A stretch of DNA of 15,182 nt from Streptomyces sp. NRRL B-1347 (GTDB lineage Bacteria > Actinomycetota > Actinomycetes > Streptomycetales > Streptomycetaceae), in assembly GCF_000720325.1 (NCBI RefSeq), contig NZ_JOJM01000103.1:1-15182 (forward strand). The letters run 5' to 3'. Positions within the stretch are counted from its first letter, which is position 1, and every line of letters begins with the position of its first letter. Below the pieces are notes generated by a model, which worked only from the letters and a program-made list of their open reading frames with translations, was not told the origin of the DNA and did no database searches. Made by a program: the position numbers and the translations under genes. Positions 1-6,760 of this stretch are shown here, in pieces.

Positions 1-6
1 GTGGGA

Positions 7-24
7 CCACCCCGGCGGGGGTGG
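7..24. terminator. GC-rich hairpin at window start
   Basis: A 7-bp perfect stem, CCACCCC (7-13) with GGGGTGG (18-24), closes a 4-nt loop. No T-tract follows, as is usual for Streptomyces hairpin terminators. It most likely ends a gene lying left of the window, or belongs to the larger repeat that follows. No coding sequence is supported in 1-226, and I see no convincing promoter there for the downstream dehydrogenase. Confidence 0.35.
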
Positions 25-46
25 CTCCCCGGATGCCCCCCGCTGT

Positions 47-109
47 GGCAATCGGCCCGCTGGGCGAGTGGGGCATCCCCTGCTCGGGCGGAGCCGAGAG
101 CTTGGGGAG
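47..109 (+). repeat. Dispersed palindromic repeat, left copy
   Basis: This 63-bp stretch matches the reverse complement of 15119-15181 at 60 of 63 positions, counted by eye; the mismatches are at 55, 61 and 91. The core at 77-107 is an interrupted palindrome: CCCC (77-80) pairs with GGGG (104-107), and CTCGG (83-87) pairs with CCGAG (94-98) around a 6-nt loop. I recognise the core as a repeat common between genes in Streptomyces genomes (memory, not a search). Its function is unknown; it may act in transcription termination or mRNA 3'-end protection. Confidence 0.8.
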
Positions 110-226
110 ACCCGCCCCGCCGTTGGAGCAGGGGCCGCGCCGGACCCGGGCGCGAGGAGGCGTGTGTGGGCAGGGTCAGGGCGTGGGCCCTGTTACGCGG
201 GCGGGGCCCGGGGCAGGCTTTCGGGC

Positions 227-3085
227 ATGGGTGCGGAGACGGAGCTGGTGCGGGCGCTGCGGCGGGCGGTGCGGGGCGGCGTGGACGCGACGCCCACGGC
301 GAGGGCCCTGGTCACCATGGACGCCTCCAACTACCGCCGGGTCCCGGCGGCGGTGGTCGCCCCGCGCGACGCGGCGGACGTGGCCGCGGCCCTGGCCGTC
401 TGCCGGGCGCACGCCACCCCCGTGGTGCCCCGCGGCGGCGGCACCTCCATCGCGGGCCAGGCGACCGGCACCGGCGTGGTCCTGGACTTCACCGCGCACA
501 TGACGGGGATCGTGGACCTCGACCCGCGGGCCCGGACGGCCCGGGTCCAGCCGGGCGTGGTCCTGGACACGCTGCGCGCCGCCGCGGCCGCGCACGGCCT
601 CACCTTCGGCCCCGACCCGTCGACGCACAGCCGCTGCACCCTCGGCGGCATGATCGGCAACAACTCCTGCGGAGCGCACTCGGTGGCCTGGGGGACGACG
701 GCGGACAACGTCCGGGAGCTGGCGGTCGTGCGCGGCGACGGCACCGCCGTCACGCTCGCGCCCGGCTCCTGGGACGGCGCCCCCGAGGGGCTGCGGGCCC
801 TCGTCGACGCCCACCTCGCCCCGCTGCGGACGGGCTTCCCCGACCTGCCCCGGCGCATCTCCGGCTACGCCCTCGACGCCCTGCTCCCGGAGGGCGGCGG
901 CCCCGACCCGACCCGCGCCTTCTGCGGCAGCGAGGGCACCCTCGGCGTCCTGACGGAGGCCACGGTCCGCCTCGTGGAGGCGCCGCCCGCCCGCGCGCTC
1001 GCCGTCCTGGGCTACGCCGACGAGAGCGCGGCGGCCCAGGCGGCCGCGGGACTCCTGCCGTACGGGCCGCTGACGGTCGAGGGCATGGCCGCGGACCTCG
1101 TACGGGACGCCGAAGGGCTGCCCAAGGGCGGCGCCTGGCTGTTCGTGGAGACGGGCGGCGAGGTCCCGGCCGACGCGCACGCCCGTGCCGCCGCGATCGC
1201 GCGGGCCGCGGACTGCGTGGACGCGGTGGTGGTCACCGACGCGGCCGCGCAGCGCGCCCTGTGGCGGGTGCGCGAGGACGCGTCGGGCACGGCGACCCGG
1301 ATGCAGGACGGCAGCGAGGCCTGGCCCGGCTGGGAGGACTGCGCGGTGCCGCCCGCCCGGCTCGGCCCGTATCTGCGGGACTTCCGCGCGCTGCTCGCCG
1401 AGCACGGCCTGCGCGGCACCCCGTACGGGCACTTCGGCGACGGCTGCATCCACGTGCGCATCGACTTCGACCTGCTCACGGGCCCCGGCGTGGCCCGCTT
1501 CCGGCGGTTCTCGGAGGACCTCGCGGACCTCGTCGTCGCGCACGGCGGCTCCCTGTCGGGCGAGCACGGCGACGGACAGGCCCGCGCGGAGCTGCTGCCC
1601 CGGATGTACGGGCCCGACCTGGTGCGGCTCTTCGAGCGGGCCAAGGACCTCTGGGACCCCGCGGGCCTGCTGAACCCGGGCATGCTGGTCCGCCCGGCCC
1701 CGCTCGACGCGAACCTCCGCTTCGGCGTGCTGCCGCGCGAGCCGGTGGGCCCGCCGGCCACGGCCTTCGGCTACCCGCACGACAACGGCGACTTCGCCGC
1801 CGCCGTGCGCCGCTGCGTCGGCGTCGCCAAGTGCCGTACGACGACGGCGACGGCGGGCGGCGGCGTGATGTGCCCGTCGTTCCGCGCGACGGGCGAGGAG
1901 CGGCACTCCACGCGCGGCCGGGCCCGGCTCCTGCACGAGATGCTCGCGGGCGAGGTGGTCACCGGCGGCTGGCGGTCCACGGAGGTGCGGGACGCCCTCG
2001 ACCTGTGCCTGTCCTGCAAGGGCTGCGCCTCCGACTGCCCGGTGGGCGTGGACATGGCCACGTACAAGGCGGAGTTCCTGCACCACCACTACGCGGGCCG
2101 GGTGCGGCCCGCCGCGCACTACGCCCTGGGCTGGCTGCCGCGCTGGCTGCGCGCCGTCGCGGCCACGCGCACCGCGCGCCTCGTCAACGCCCTGGCCGCG
2201 CTGCCCCCGCTCGCGGCCCTCGCCCGGCGTATCGGCGGCATCGAGCCGCGCCGCGCGCTGCCGCGACTGGCGCCGCGGACGTTCCGCCGCTGGTGGCGCG
2301 GGCGGCCGCGGGCGCACGGGGCGGGGCGCGCGGTGGTGCTGTGGCCGGACACGTTCACCGATCACCTCTCGCCCGCCGTGGGGCGGGCCGCCGTACGCGT
2401 CCTGGAGGCCGCGGGCCTCACCGTCCAGCTGCCGCCGGGGGGCGTGTGCTGCGGTCTGACGTACGTCTCGACGGGCCAGCTGGACCGGGCGCGGGCCGTG
2501 CAGCGGCGCACCCTCGCCCGGATGCGCCCGTTCCTGGAGGCGGGCACCCCGGTCGTCGTCCTGGAGCCGAGCTGCGCGGCCGCCCTCAAGGCGGACCTGG
2601 TGGACCTCGCCGCCGAGACCCCCGACTTCCCGCACGCGCGCGTGCTCGCCGACTCCGTCCGCACCTTCGCCGAGGCCCTGGAGGAGTACGCCCCCGACTG
2701 GCGGCCCCCGCGCCTCGACCGGCCGGTGGCGGGCCAGACCCACTGCCACCAGCACGCGGTCCTGGGCGACGCGGCCGACCGCAGGCTGCGGGAGAAGGCG
2801 GGCCTGACGGGCGGGCTGAGCGGCGGCTGCTGCGGCCTCGCGGGCAACTTCGGCTTCGAGAAGGGGCATTGGGAGGTGTCGAAGGCCTGCGCCGACGAGC
2901 AGCTCCTGCCGTCGGTGGCCGCGGCCGCGCCCGGCACCGCGATCCTGGCGGACGGGTACTCCTGCCGTACGCAGCTGGAGCAGCTGGCGGGGGTGCGCGG
3001 ACGCCATCTGGCGGAGGTCCTCGCCCAGGCCCTGGACGACGAGGCGGACGGCGGGGCGGACCGGGGCTTAGCCGACGGGGCTTAA
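227..3085 (+). CDS. FAD/Fe-S 2-hydroxyacid dehydrogenase (D-lactate / D-2-hydroxyglutarate type)
   Basis: Predicted to oxidise a 2-hydroxyacid to the 2-oxoacid on FAD and pass electrons through iron-sulfur clusters to the respiratory chain. The 952-residue architecture matches the fused YdiJ/Dld-II family. An FAD-binding PCMH domain comes first (VVPRGGGTS at 66-74, then CGSEGTLG). A FAD-oxidase C-terminal domain follows (HFGDGCIH, SGEHGDGQ). Next are the Fe-S cysteines: C530, C536 and C549 before Pro, then C594, C597, C600 and C604. Two CCG-type cysteine modules close the protein (VCCG at 740-743; GGCCG at 866-870). The ATG at 227 is chosen because family similarity starts close after it. Its Shine-Dalgarno is weak. 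A GTG at 164 lies too close (3 nt) to GAGGAGG at 154-160. Codon 948 is a TTA, rare in Streptomyces and read by the bldA tRNA. The exact substrate (D-lactate, 2-hydroxyglutarate or other) cannot be fixed from sequence. Confidence 0.9.
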   Translation: MGAETELVRALRRAVRGGVDATPTARALVTMDASNYRRVPAAVVAPRDAADVAAALAVCRAHATPVVPRGGGTSIAGQATGTGVVLDFTAHMTGIVDLDPRARTARVQPGVVLDTLRAAAAAHGLTFGPDPSTHSRCTLGGMIGNNSCGAHSVAWGTTADNVRELAVVRGDGTAVTLAPGSWDGAPEGLRALVDAHLAPLRTGFPDLPRRISGYALDALLPEGGGPDPTRAFCGSEGTLGVLTEATVRLVEAPPARALAVLGYADESAAAQAAAGLLPYGPLTVEGMAADLVRDAEGLPKGGAWLFVETGGEVPADAHARAAAIARAADCVDAVVVTDAAAQRALWRVREDASGTATRMQDGSEAWPGWEDCAVPPARLGPYLRDFRALLAEHGLRGTPYGHFGDGCIHVRIDFDLLTGPGVARFRRFSEDLADLVVAHGGSLSGEHGDGQARAELLPRMYGPDLVRLFERAKDLWDPAGLLNPGMLVRPAPLDANLRFGVLPREPVGPPATAFGYPHDNGDFAAAVRRCVGVAKCRTTTATAGGGVMCPSFRATGEERHSTRGRARLLHEMLAGEVVTGGWRSTEVRDALDLCLSCKGCASDCPVGVDMATYKAEFLHHHYAGRVRPAAHYALGWLPRWLRAVAATRTARLVNALAALPPLAALARRIGGIEPRRALPRLAPRTFRRWWRGRPRAHGAGRAVVLWPDTFTDHLSPAVGRAAVRVLEAAGLTVQLPPGGVCCGLTYVSTGQLDRARAVQRRTLARMRPFLEAGTPVVVLEPSCAAALKADLVDLAAETPDFPHARVLADSVRTFAEALEEYAPDWRPPRLDRPVAGQTHCHQHAVLGDAADRRLREKAGLTGGLSGGCCGLAGNFGFEKGHWEVSKACADEQLLPSVAAAAPGTAILADGYSCRTQLEQLAGVRGRHLAEVLAQALDDEADGGADRGLADGA

Positions 3086-3120
3086 CGGCCCGCCCCGGGC
3101 TTCGTACGCTGCGAACTGCT

Positions 3121-3149
3121 TCGACATCCCAGACGTAGTCCATTACCTT
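3121..3149 (+). promoter_or_regulatory. Candidate promoter of the EamA exporter gene
   Basis: A -35-like TCGACA (3121-3126) and a -10-like TACCTT (3144-3149) are 17 bp apart, giving a predicted transcript start near 3156 and a leader of about 37 nt. It sits in the 107-bp gap after the dehydrogenase, so the exporter is probably transcribed separately. Called from spacing and consensus only. Confidence 0.45.
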
Positions 3150-3157
3150 GTACGTAA
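3143..3157. promoter_or_regulatory. Palindrome over the exporter -10 region (candidate operator)
   Basis: TTAC-N7-GTAA is a 15-bp dyad overlapping the predicted -10 and reaching the predicted transcription start, a typical repressor position. TTAC/GTAA half-sites resemble those reported for HxlR- and MarR-type regulators, but no regulator gene lies next to it here. Confidence 0.35.
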
Positions 3158-3192
3158 GAGTGCAGGAAGCTGGACTGTGAGGCGGGCTCGGC

Positions 3193-4182
3193 GTGAACGT
3201 ATCGCGGACGGACGGGGCGGTGGAGGCGGCCGTTGCCGCGCCCGCCACGGTGGCGCAGCCGGAGGCGGCGGGGGTGCCCGGCGCCGCGCCCGCTCCCGGG
3301 GGCGGCGGAGGGCGCGGTGCCGCGCTCGGGCCCCTCGGTCTGGTGCTCGCGGGCTGTGTCTCCGTGCAGTTCGGCGGGGCCGTCGCCGTCAGCCTGATGC
3401 CGCGCGCGGGCGCGCTCGGCATCGTGACGCTGCGGCTCCTGTTCGCCGCCGTGATCCTCCTCGTGGTGTGCCGGCCCCGGGTGCGCGGGCACTCGCGCGC
3501 CGACTGGGGCACGGTCCTGGCCTTCGGCGTCACGCTCGCCGCCATGAACGGCCTCTTCTACCAGGCCGTCGCCCGCATCCCGCTGGGCCCTGCCGTCACC
3601 CTCGAAGTGCTCGGCCCGCTCGCGCTCTCCGTCCTCGCCTCCCGCCGCCTGGTGAACGTGGTCTGGGCGGGGCTCGCCCTCTGCGGCGTCTTCCTGCTCG
3701 GCGGAGGCGGCGGCTTCGGGAGCCTGGACCGGGTCGGCGTCGCCTACGCGCTCGCCGCGGGGGCCGCCTGGGCGCTGTACATCGTCTTCAGCGCCCGCAC
3801 GGGACGCCGCTTCCCGCAGGCCGACGGCCTCGCCCTGGCCATGGCCGTCGGCGCCGTGCTCGCCCTCCCGCTCGGCATCGCGGAGTCCGGCTCGAAGCTC
3901 ACCGTGCCCAGCACCCTCGGCCTCGCCGCCGCCGTCGCCCTGATGTCCTCCGTGCTGCCCTACACCCTCGAACTCCTCGCCCTCAGGCGCCTGCCCGCGT
4001 CCACCTTCGCGGTCATGATGAGCCTGGAACCGGCCATCGCCGCCGTCGCCGGCTTCCTCATCCTCGACCAGGGCCTGACCCTCGTCGAGGGCCTGGCCAT
4101 CGCCCTGGTCATCGCCGCCAGCATGGGCGCGGTCCGCACGCAGGTGGGGCGCGGCAGGGCGAAGGGCCTCCCGGACGAATAA
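3193..4182 (+). CDS. EamA-family (DMT) inner-membrane exporter, RhtA-like
   Basis: A 329-residue polytopic membrane protein of the drug/metabolite transporter superfamily, with about ten hydrophobic helices in two EamA repeats. The first repeat contains SVQFGGAVAVSLMPRAGALG, closely resembling the start of E. coli RhtA, the threonine/homoserine exporter. Efflux of amino acids or related small metabolites is therefore the likely role; the substrate is inferred from family only. The first ~45 residues are an Ala/Gly/Pro-rich cytoplasmic extension (including a run of five Gly), longer than in RhtA. The start is GTG with GAGG at 3179-3182 about 10 nt upstream. The gene has its own candidate promoter and palindrome. 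It ends just before the operator/promoter of the next operon, so it is probably not functionally linked to that pathway. Confidence 0.88.
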   Translation: MNVSRTDGAVEAAVAAPATVAQPEAAGVPGAAPAPGGGGGRGAALGPLGLVLAGCVSVQFGGAVAVSLMPRAGALGIVTLRLLFAAVILLVVCRPRVRGHSRADWGTVLAFGVTLAAMNGLFYQAVARIPLGPAVTLEVLGPLALSVLASRRLVNVVWAGLALCGVFLLGGGGGFGSLDRVGVAYALAAGAAWALYIVFSARTGRRFPQADGLALAMAVGAVLALPLGIAESGSKLTVPSTLGLAAAVALMSSVLPYTLELLALRRLPASTFAVMMSLEPAIAAVAGFLILDQGLTLVEGLAIALVIAASMGAVRTQVGRGRAKGLPDE

Positions 4183-4184
4183 TC

Positions 4185-4196
4185 CAAGCACGCTTG
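4185..4196. promoter_or_regulatory. CAAGC-N2-GCTTG palindrome, candidate TetR operator
   Basis: CAAGCACGCTTG is a perfect 5-bp inverted repeat with a 2-bp centre, three bases after the exporter stop codon and overlapping the -35 hexamer of the operon promoter. The operon ends in a TetR gene, so repression by that protein at this site is the simplest model. CAAG/CTTG half-sites occur at other actinobacterial TetR regulators of acyl-CoA catabolism. The assignment to this TetR is inference. Confidence 0.5.
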
Positions 4197-4222
4197 ATTG
4201 TTTCTATGGGCGCTGCCATGCT
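4194..4222 (+). promoter_or_regulatory. Candidate promoter of the seven-gene operon
   Basis: TTGATT (4194-4199) and CATGCT (4217-4222) are separated by exactly 17 bp. The predicted start is about 4229, giving a leader of about 30 nt before the GTG at 4260. The -35 hexamer overlaps the right arm of the CAAGC-N2-GCTTG palindrome. It is the only promoter-like pair I find ahead of the operon. Confidence 0.5.
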
Positions 4223-4224
4223 CC

Positions 4225-4246
4225 CAGGGCACACCGCCGTGCCCTG
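4225..4246. promoter_or_regulatory. Perfect 8-6-8 dyad abutting the first ribosome binding site
   Basis: CAGGGCAC (4225-4232) and GTGCCCTG (4239-4246) form an 8-bp perfect stem with a 6-nt loop ACCGCC. The right arm ends on the first base of the Shine-Dalgarno GAGGGGAG (4246-4253). It could be the terminator of the exporter gene, a second operator over the transcription start, or, if transcription begins upstream, an mRNA hairpin affecting initiation at 4260. Confidence 0.55.
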
Positions 4247-4259
4247 AGGGGAGCGCACC

Positions 4260-5063
4260 GTGTCCGACGCCCGCGCCGTCATCGGCGTACTCGACGATCT
4301 GCGTGACGAAAGCGACGAACTCGACCGCCTCGTCGGTGACCTGGAGCCGGAGCGGTGGGCGCTGCCCACGCCCGCGCCCGGCTGGACCGTCGCCCACCAG
4401 ATCGCGCACCTCGCCTGGACCGACCGGGCCGCGCTGCTCGCCGCGACCGACCCCGACGCGTTCGCCGCGCAGGCGGCCGCCGCCCTGGAGGCGCCGGACA
4501 CCTTCGTCGACGACGGCGCCCGCGAGGGCGCCGCGCGGCCGCCCGCCGAGCTCCTCAAGAGCTGGCGCACCGGCCGCGACGCGCTCCAACAGGCCCTGCG
4601 CGCGGCCCCGCCCAAGGCCCGCTTCCCCTGGTACGGGCCGCCCATGTCGCCCGCGGCCGTCGCGACCGCGCGGCTCATGGAGACCTGGGCCCACGGCCAG
4701 GACCTCGCCGACACGCTCGGCGCGACCCGCGCCCCCACGGCCCGCCTCCGGCACGTCGCCCGCATCGGCGTGCGGGCCCGGGACTACGCCTACGCCGTGC
4801 GCGGCCTCGCCGCCCCCGGGGAGGAGTTCCGCGTCGAACTGGTCGCGCCGGACGGCTCGTTGTGGACGTACGGGCCCGAGGGCGCGGGCCAGCGGGTCAC
4901 CGGGCCCGCGCTCGACTTCTGCCTCCTGGTCACCCGGCGCGCGCACCGCGACGACCTCGCCGTCCGCGCGGCGGGCGCCGACGCCGACCGCTGGCTGGAC
5001 ATCGCCCAGGCCTTCGCGGGCCCGCCCGGCGCCGGGCGCGCGCCGAAGGGCGGCCGGCGGTGA
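4260..5063 (+). CDS. TIGR03084-type DinB-like metal-binding protein
   Basis: A 267-residue protein with a four-helix DinB/mycothiol-dependent maleylpyruvate isomerase N-terminal fold, matching the TIGR03084 family of unknown function. Its putative metal ligands correspond to those reported for the Corynebacterium glutamicum mycothiol isomerase (His52, Glu144, His148): here His50 in HQIAHL and Glu141/His145 in ETWAHGQD. The C-terminal half (about 180-260) resembles a small accessory domain containing FRVELVAPDGS. The start is GTG at 4260, with GAGGGGAG at 4246-4253. It is the first gene of the operon, and its last codons overlap the next gene's start by 4 bp (GTGA). A thiol-dependent (mycothiol) isomerisation, conjugation or detoxification step in the acyl-CoA pathway is possible, but no activity is established. 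Confidence 0.85.
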   Translation: MSDARAVIGVLDDLRDESDELDRLVGDLEPERWALPTPAPGWTVAHQIAHLAWTDRAALLAATDPDAFAAQAAAALEAPDTFVDDGAREGAARPPAELLKSWRTGRDALQQALRAAPPKARFPWYGPPMSPAAVATARLMETWAHGQDLADTLGATRAPTARLRHVARIGVRARDYAYAVRGLAAPGEEFRVELVAPDGSLWTYGPEGAGQRVTGPALDFCLLVTRRAHRDDLAVRAAGADADRWLDIAQAFAGPPGAGRAPKGGRR

Positions 5064-6760
5064 CGGAGGCGCCCCTGCGGATCGGCAACGCCTCCGGCTT
5101 CTACGGCGACCGCTTCGACGCCGTCCGGGAGATGCTCACCGGCGGCCCCCTCGACGTCCTGACCGGCGACTACCTCGCCGAGCTGACCATGCTCATCCTC
5201 GGCCGCGACCGCCTCAAGGACCCCGACCTCGGCTACGCCAGGACCTTCCTGAAGCAGATGGAGGAGTGCCTGGGCGAGGCCCACGACCGGGGCGTGCGCA
5301 TCGTCACCAACGCGGGCGGCCTGAACCCGGCCGGGCTCGCCAGGGCCCTGCGCACGGCGGCCGCGCGCTTCGGCCTGCCCACGCGCGTGGCGCACGTGGA
5401 GGGCGACGACCTGGGCGCCCGCTTCCCCGGCGCCCTCACCGCCCACGCCTACCTCGGCGGCTTCGGCATCGCCGAGGCCCTGCGCGCGGGCGCCGACGTC
5501 GTGGTGACCGGGCGGGTCACCGACGCCGCCCTCGTCAGCGGGCCCGCCGCCGCCCGCTTCGGCTGGGCCCCGGACGCGTACGACCAGCTCGCGGGGGCCG
5601 TCGTCGCCGGGCACGTCCTGGAGTGCGGCACCCAGGCGACCGGCGGCAACTACGCGTTCTTCACCGAGCACGACCCCGCCGCGCTGCGCCGCCCCGGCTT
5701 CCCGCTCGCCGAGATCCACGCGGACGGCTCCAGCGTCATCACCAAGCACGACGGCACCGGCGGCGTCGTGGACGTCGGCACGGTCACCGCGCAGCTGCTG
5801 TACGAGACCTCCGGCGCCCGGTACGCGGGCCCCGACGTCACCGCGCGCCTGGACTCGGTACGGCTGCGGCAGGACGGGCCCGACCGCGTCCGGATCGAAG
5901 GCGCCGTCGGCGAGCCCCCGCCGCCCACGCTCAAGGTCGGCCTGAGCCGGCTCGGCGGCTACCGCAACGAGGTCGTGTTCGTGCTCACGGGCCTCGACGT
6001 CGAGGCCAAGGCCGAACTGGTCCGCGCCCAGGTCGAGGACGCCCTCGGCAGCGCCAAGTCCCGCCCCGCGGAGGTCCGCTGGGAGCTCGCCCGCACCGAC
6101 CACCGCGACGCCGCGACCGAGGAGAGCGCGAGCGCGCTGCTGAGGCTCGTCGTCCGCGATCCCGACGCGGCGGCGGTGGGCCGCGCCCTCAGCGGCGCCG
6201 CCGTGGAGCTGGCCCTCGGCAGCTACCCGGGCTTCCACGTCACGGCCCCGCCCGGCAAGGGCACGCCGTACGGGGTGTTCGAGGCGGCCCACGTCCCGGC
6301 GGGCACCGTGCGGCAGGTCGCGGTCCTCCCGGACGGGCGGCGCGCGGAGATACCGGCGGCGGCGCGGACCCGCGGCCTGACCGACCCCGAACCGCCCCCG
6401 CTGCCCGAGCCGCCGGCGCACGAGGGGCGCACCCGCAGGGTCCCGCTCGGGTACGTGGCGGGCGCCCGCAGCGGCGACAAGGGCGGGGACGCGAACGTGG
6501 GGGTGTGGGCGCGCACCGACGACGCGTGGCGGTGGCTGGCCCACCGCCTGACGGTCGACGCGTTCCGGACGCTGATCCCCGAGAGCCGGCCGCTGGAGGT
6601 CACCCGGCACCTCCTGCCGAACCTGCGCGCCCTCAACTTCACCGTCCACGGCATCCTCGGCGAGGGCGTCGCCTCCCAGTCCCGCTTCGACCCCCAGGCC
6701 AAGGGCCTCGCCGAATGGCTGCGGTCCCGGTACCTGGACGTCCCGGAGGAGCTCCTGTGA
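5060..6760 (+). CDS. AtuA-family (DUF1446) acyclic terpene utilisation protein
   Basis: A 566-residue protein of the AtuA/DUF1446 family. In Pseudomonas, AtuA is encoded with geranyl-CoA carboxylase and is needed for acyclic terpene growth, but its biochemical role is unresolved. Family features seen: the N-terminal RIGNASGFYGDR (7-18), the central ECGTQATGG (188-196), and a C-terminal domain opening with GYVAGARSGDKGGDANVG (residues ~464-481). The size is close to Pseudomonas AtuA (about 590). The GTG start at 5060 overlaps the upstream stop (GTGA), with GAAGGG about 9 nt before it. The stop overlaps the carboxylase beta start, again by GTGA. Coupling to both neighbours suggests a partner of the carboxylase or a pathway enzyme. 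No catalytic function can be stated from sequence. Confidence 0.9.
   Translation: MTEAPLRIGNASGFYGDRFDAVREMLTGGPLDVLTGDYLAELTMLILGRDRLKDPDLGYARTFLKQMEECLGEAHDRGVRIVTNAGGLNPAGLARALRTAAARFGLPTRVAHVEGDDLGARFPGALTAHAYLGGFGIAEALRAGADVVVTGRVTDAALVSGPAAARFGWAPDAYDQLAGAVVAGHVLECGTQATGGNYAFFTEHDPAALRRPGFPLAEIHADGSSVITKHDGTGGVVDVGTVTAQLLYETSGARYAGPDVTARLDSVRLRQDGPDRVRIEGAVGEPPPPTLKVGLSRLGGYRNEVVFVLTGLDVEAKAELVRAQVEDALGSAKSRPAEVRWELARTDHRDAATEESASALLRLVVRDPDAAAVGRALSGAAVELALGSYPGFHVTAPPGKGTPYGVFEAAHVPAGTVRQVAVLPDGRRAEIPAAARTRGLTDPEPPPLPEPPAHEGRTRRVPLGYVAGARSGDKGGDANVGVWARTDDAWRWLAHRLTVDAFRTLIPESRPLEVTRHLLPNLRALNFTVHGILGEGVASQSRFDPQAKGLAEWLRSRYLDVPEELL

Noticed and set aside
164..226. Alternative GTG start (164) for the dehydrogenase after GAGGAGG
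   Set aside because: Spacing is only 3 nt, and the added residues are Gly/Arg-rich without family similarity. It remains possible because the 227 start has a weak ribosome binding site.
3077..3096. Terminator hairpin after the dehydrogenase
   Set aside because: GGGGC and GCCCC give only a 5-bp stem with a 10-nt loop spanning the stop codon, too weak to list.
4185..4196. KstR2-type operator
   Set aside because: The KstR2 consensus I recall has a 2-bp gap between CAAG and CTTG (ANCAAGNNCTTGNT). Here the gap is 4 bp and no cholesterol-ring genes are present.
4198..6756. In-frame open extension upstream of the carboxylase beta subunit
   Set aside because: It crosses the TIGR03084 and AtuA genes out of frame and is low-complexity; beta-subunit similarity begins right at GTG 6757 with its own GGAGGA.
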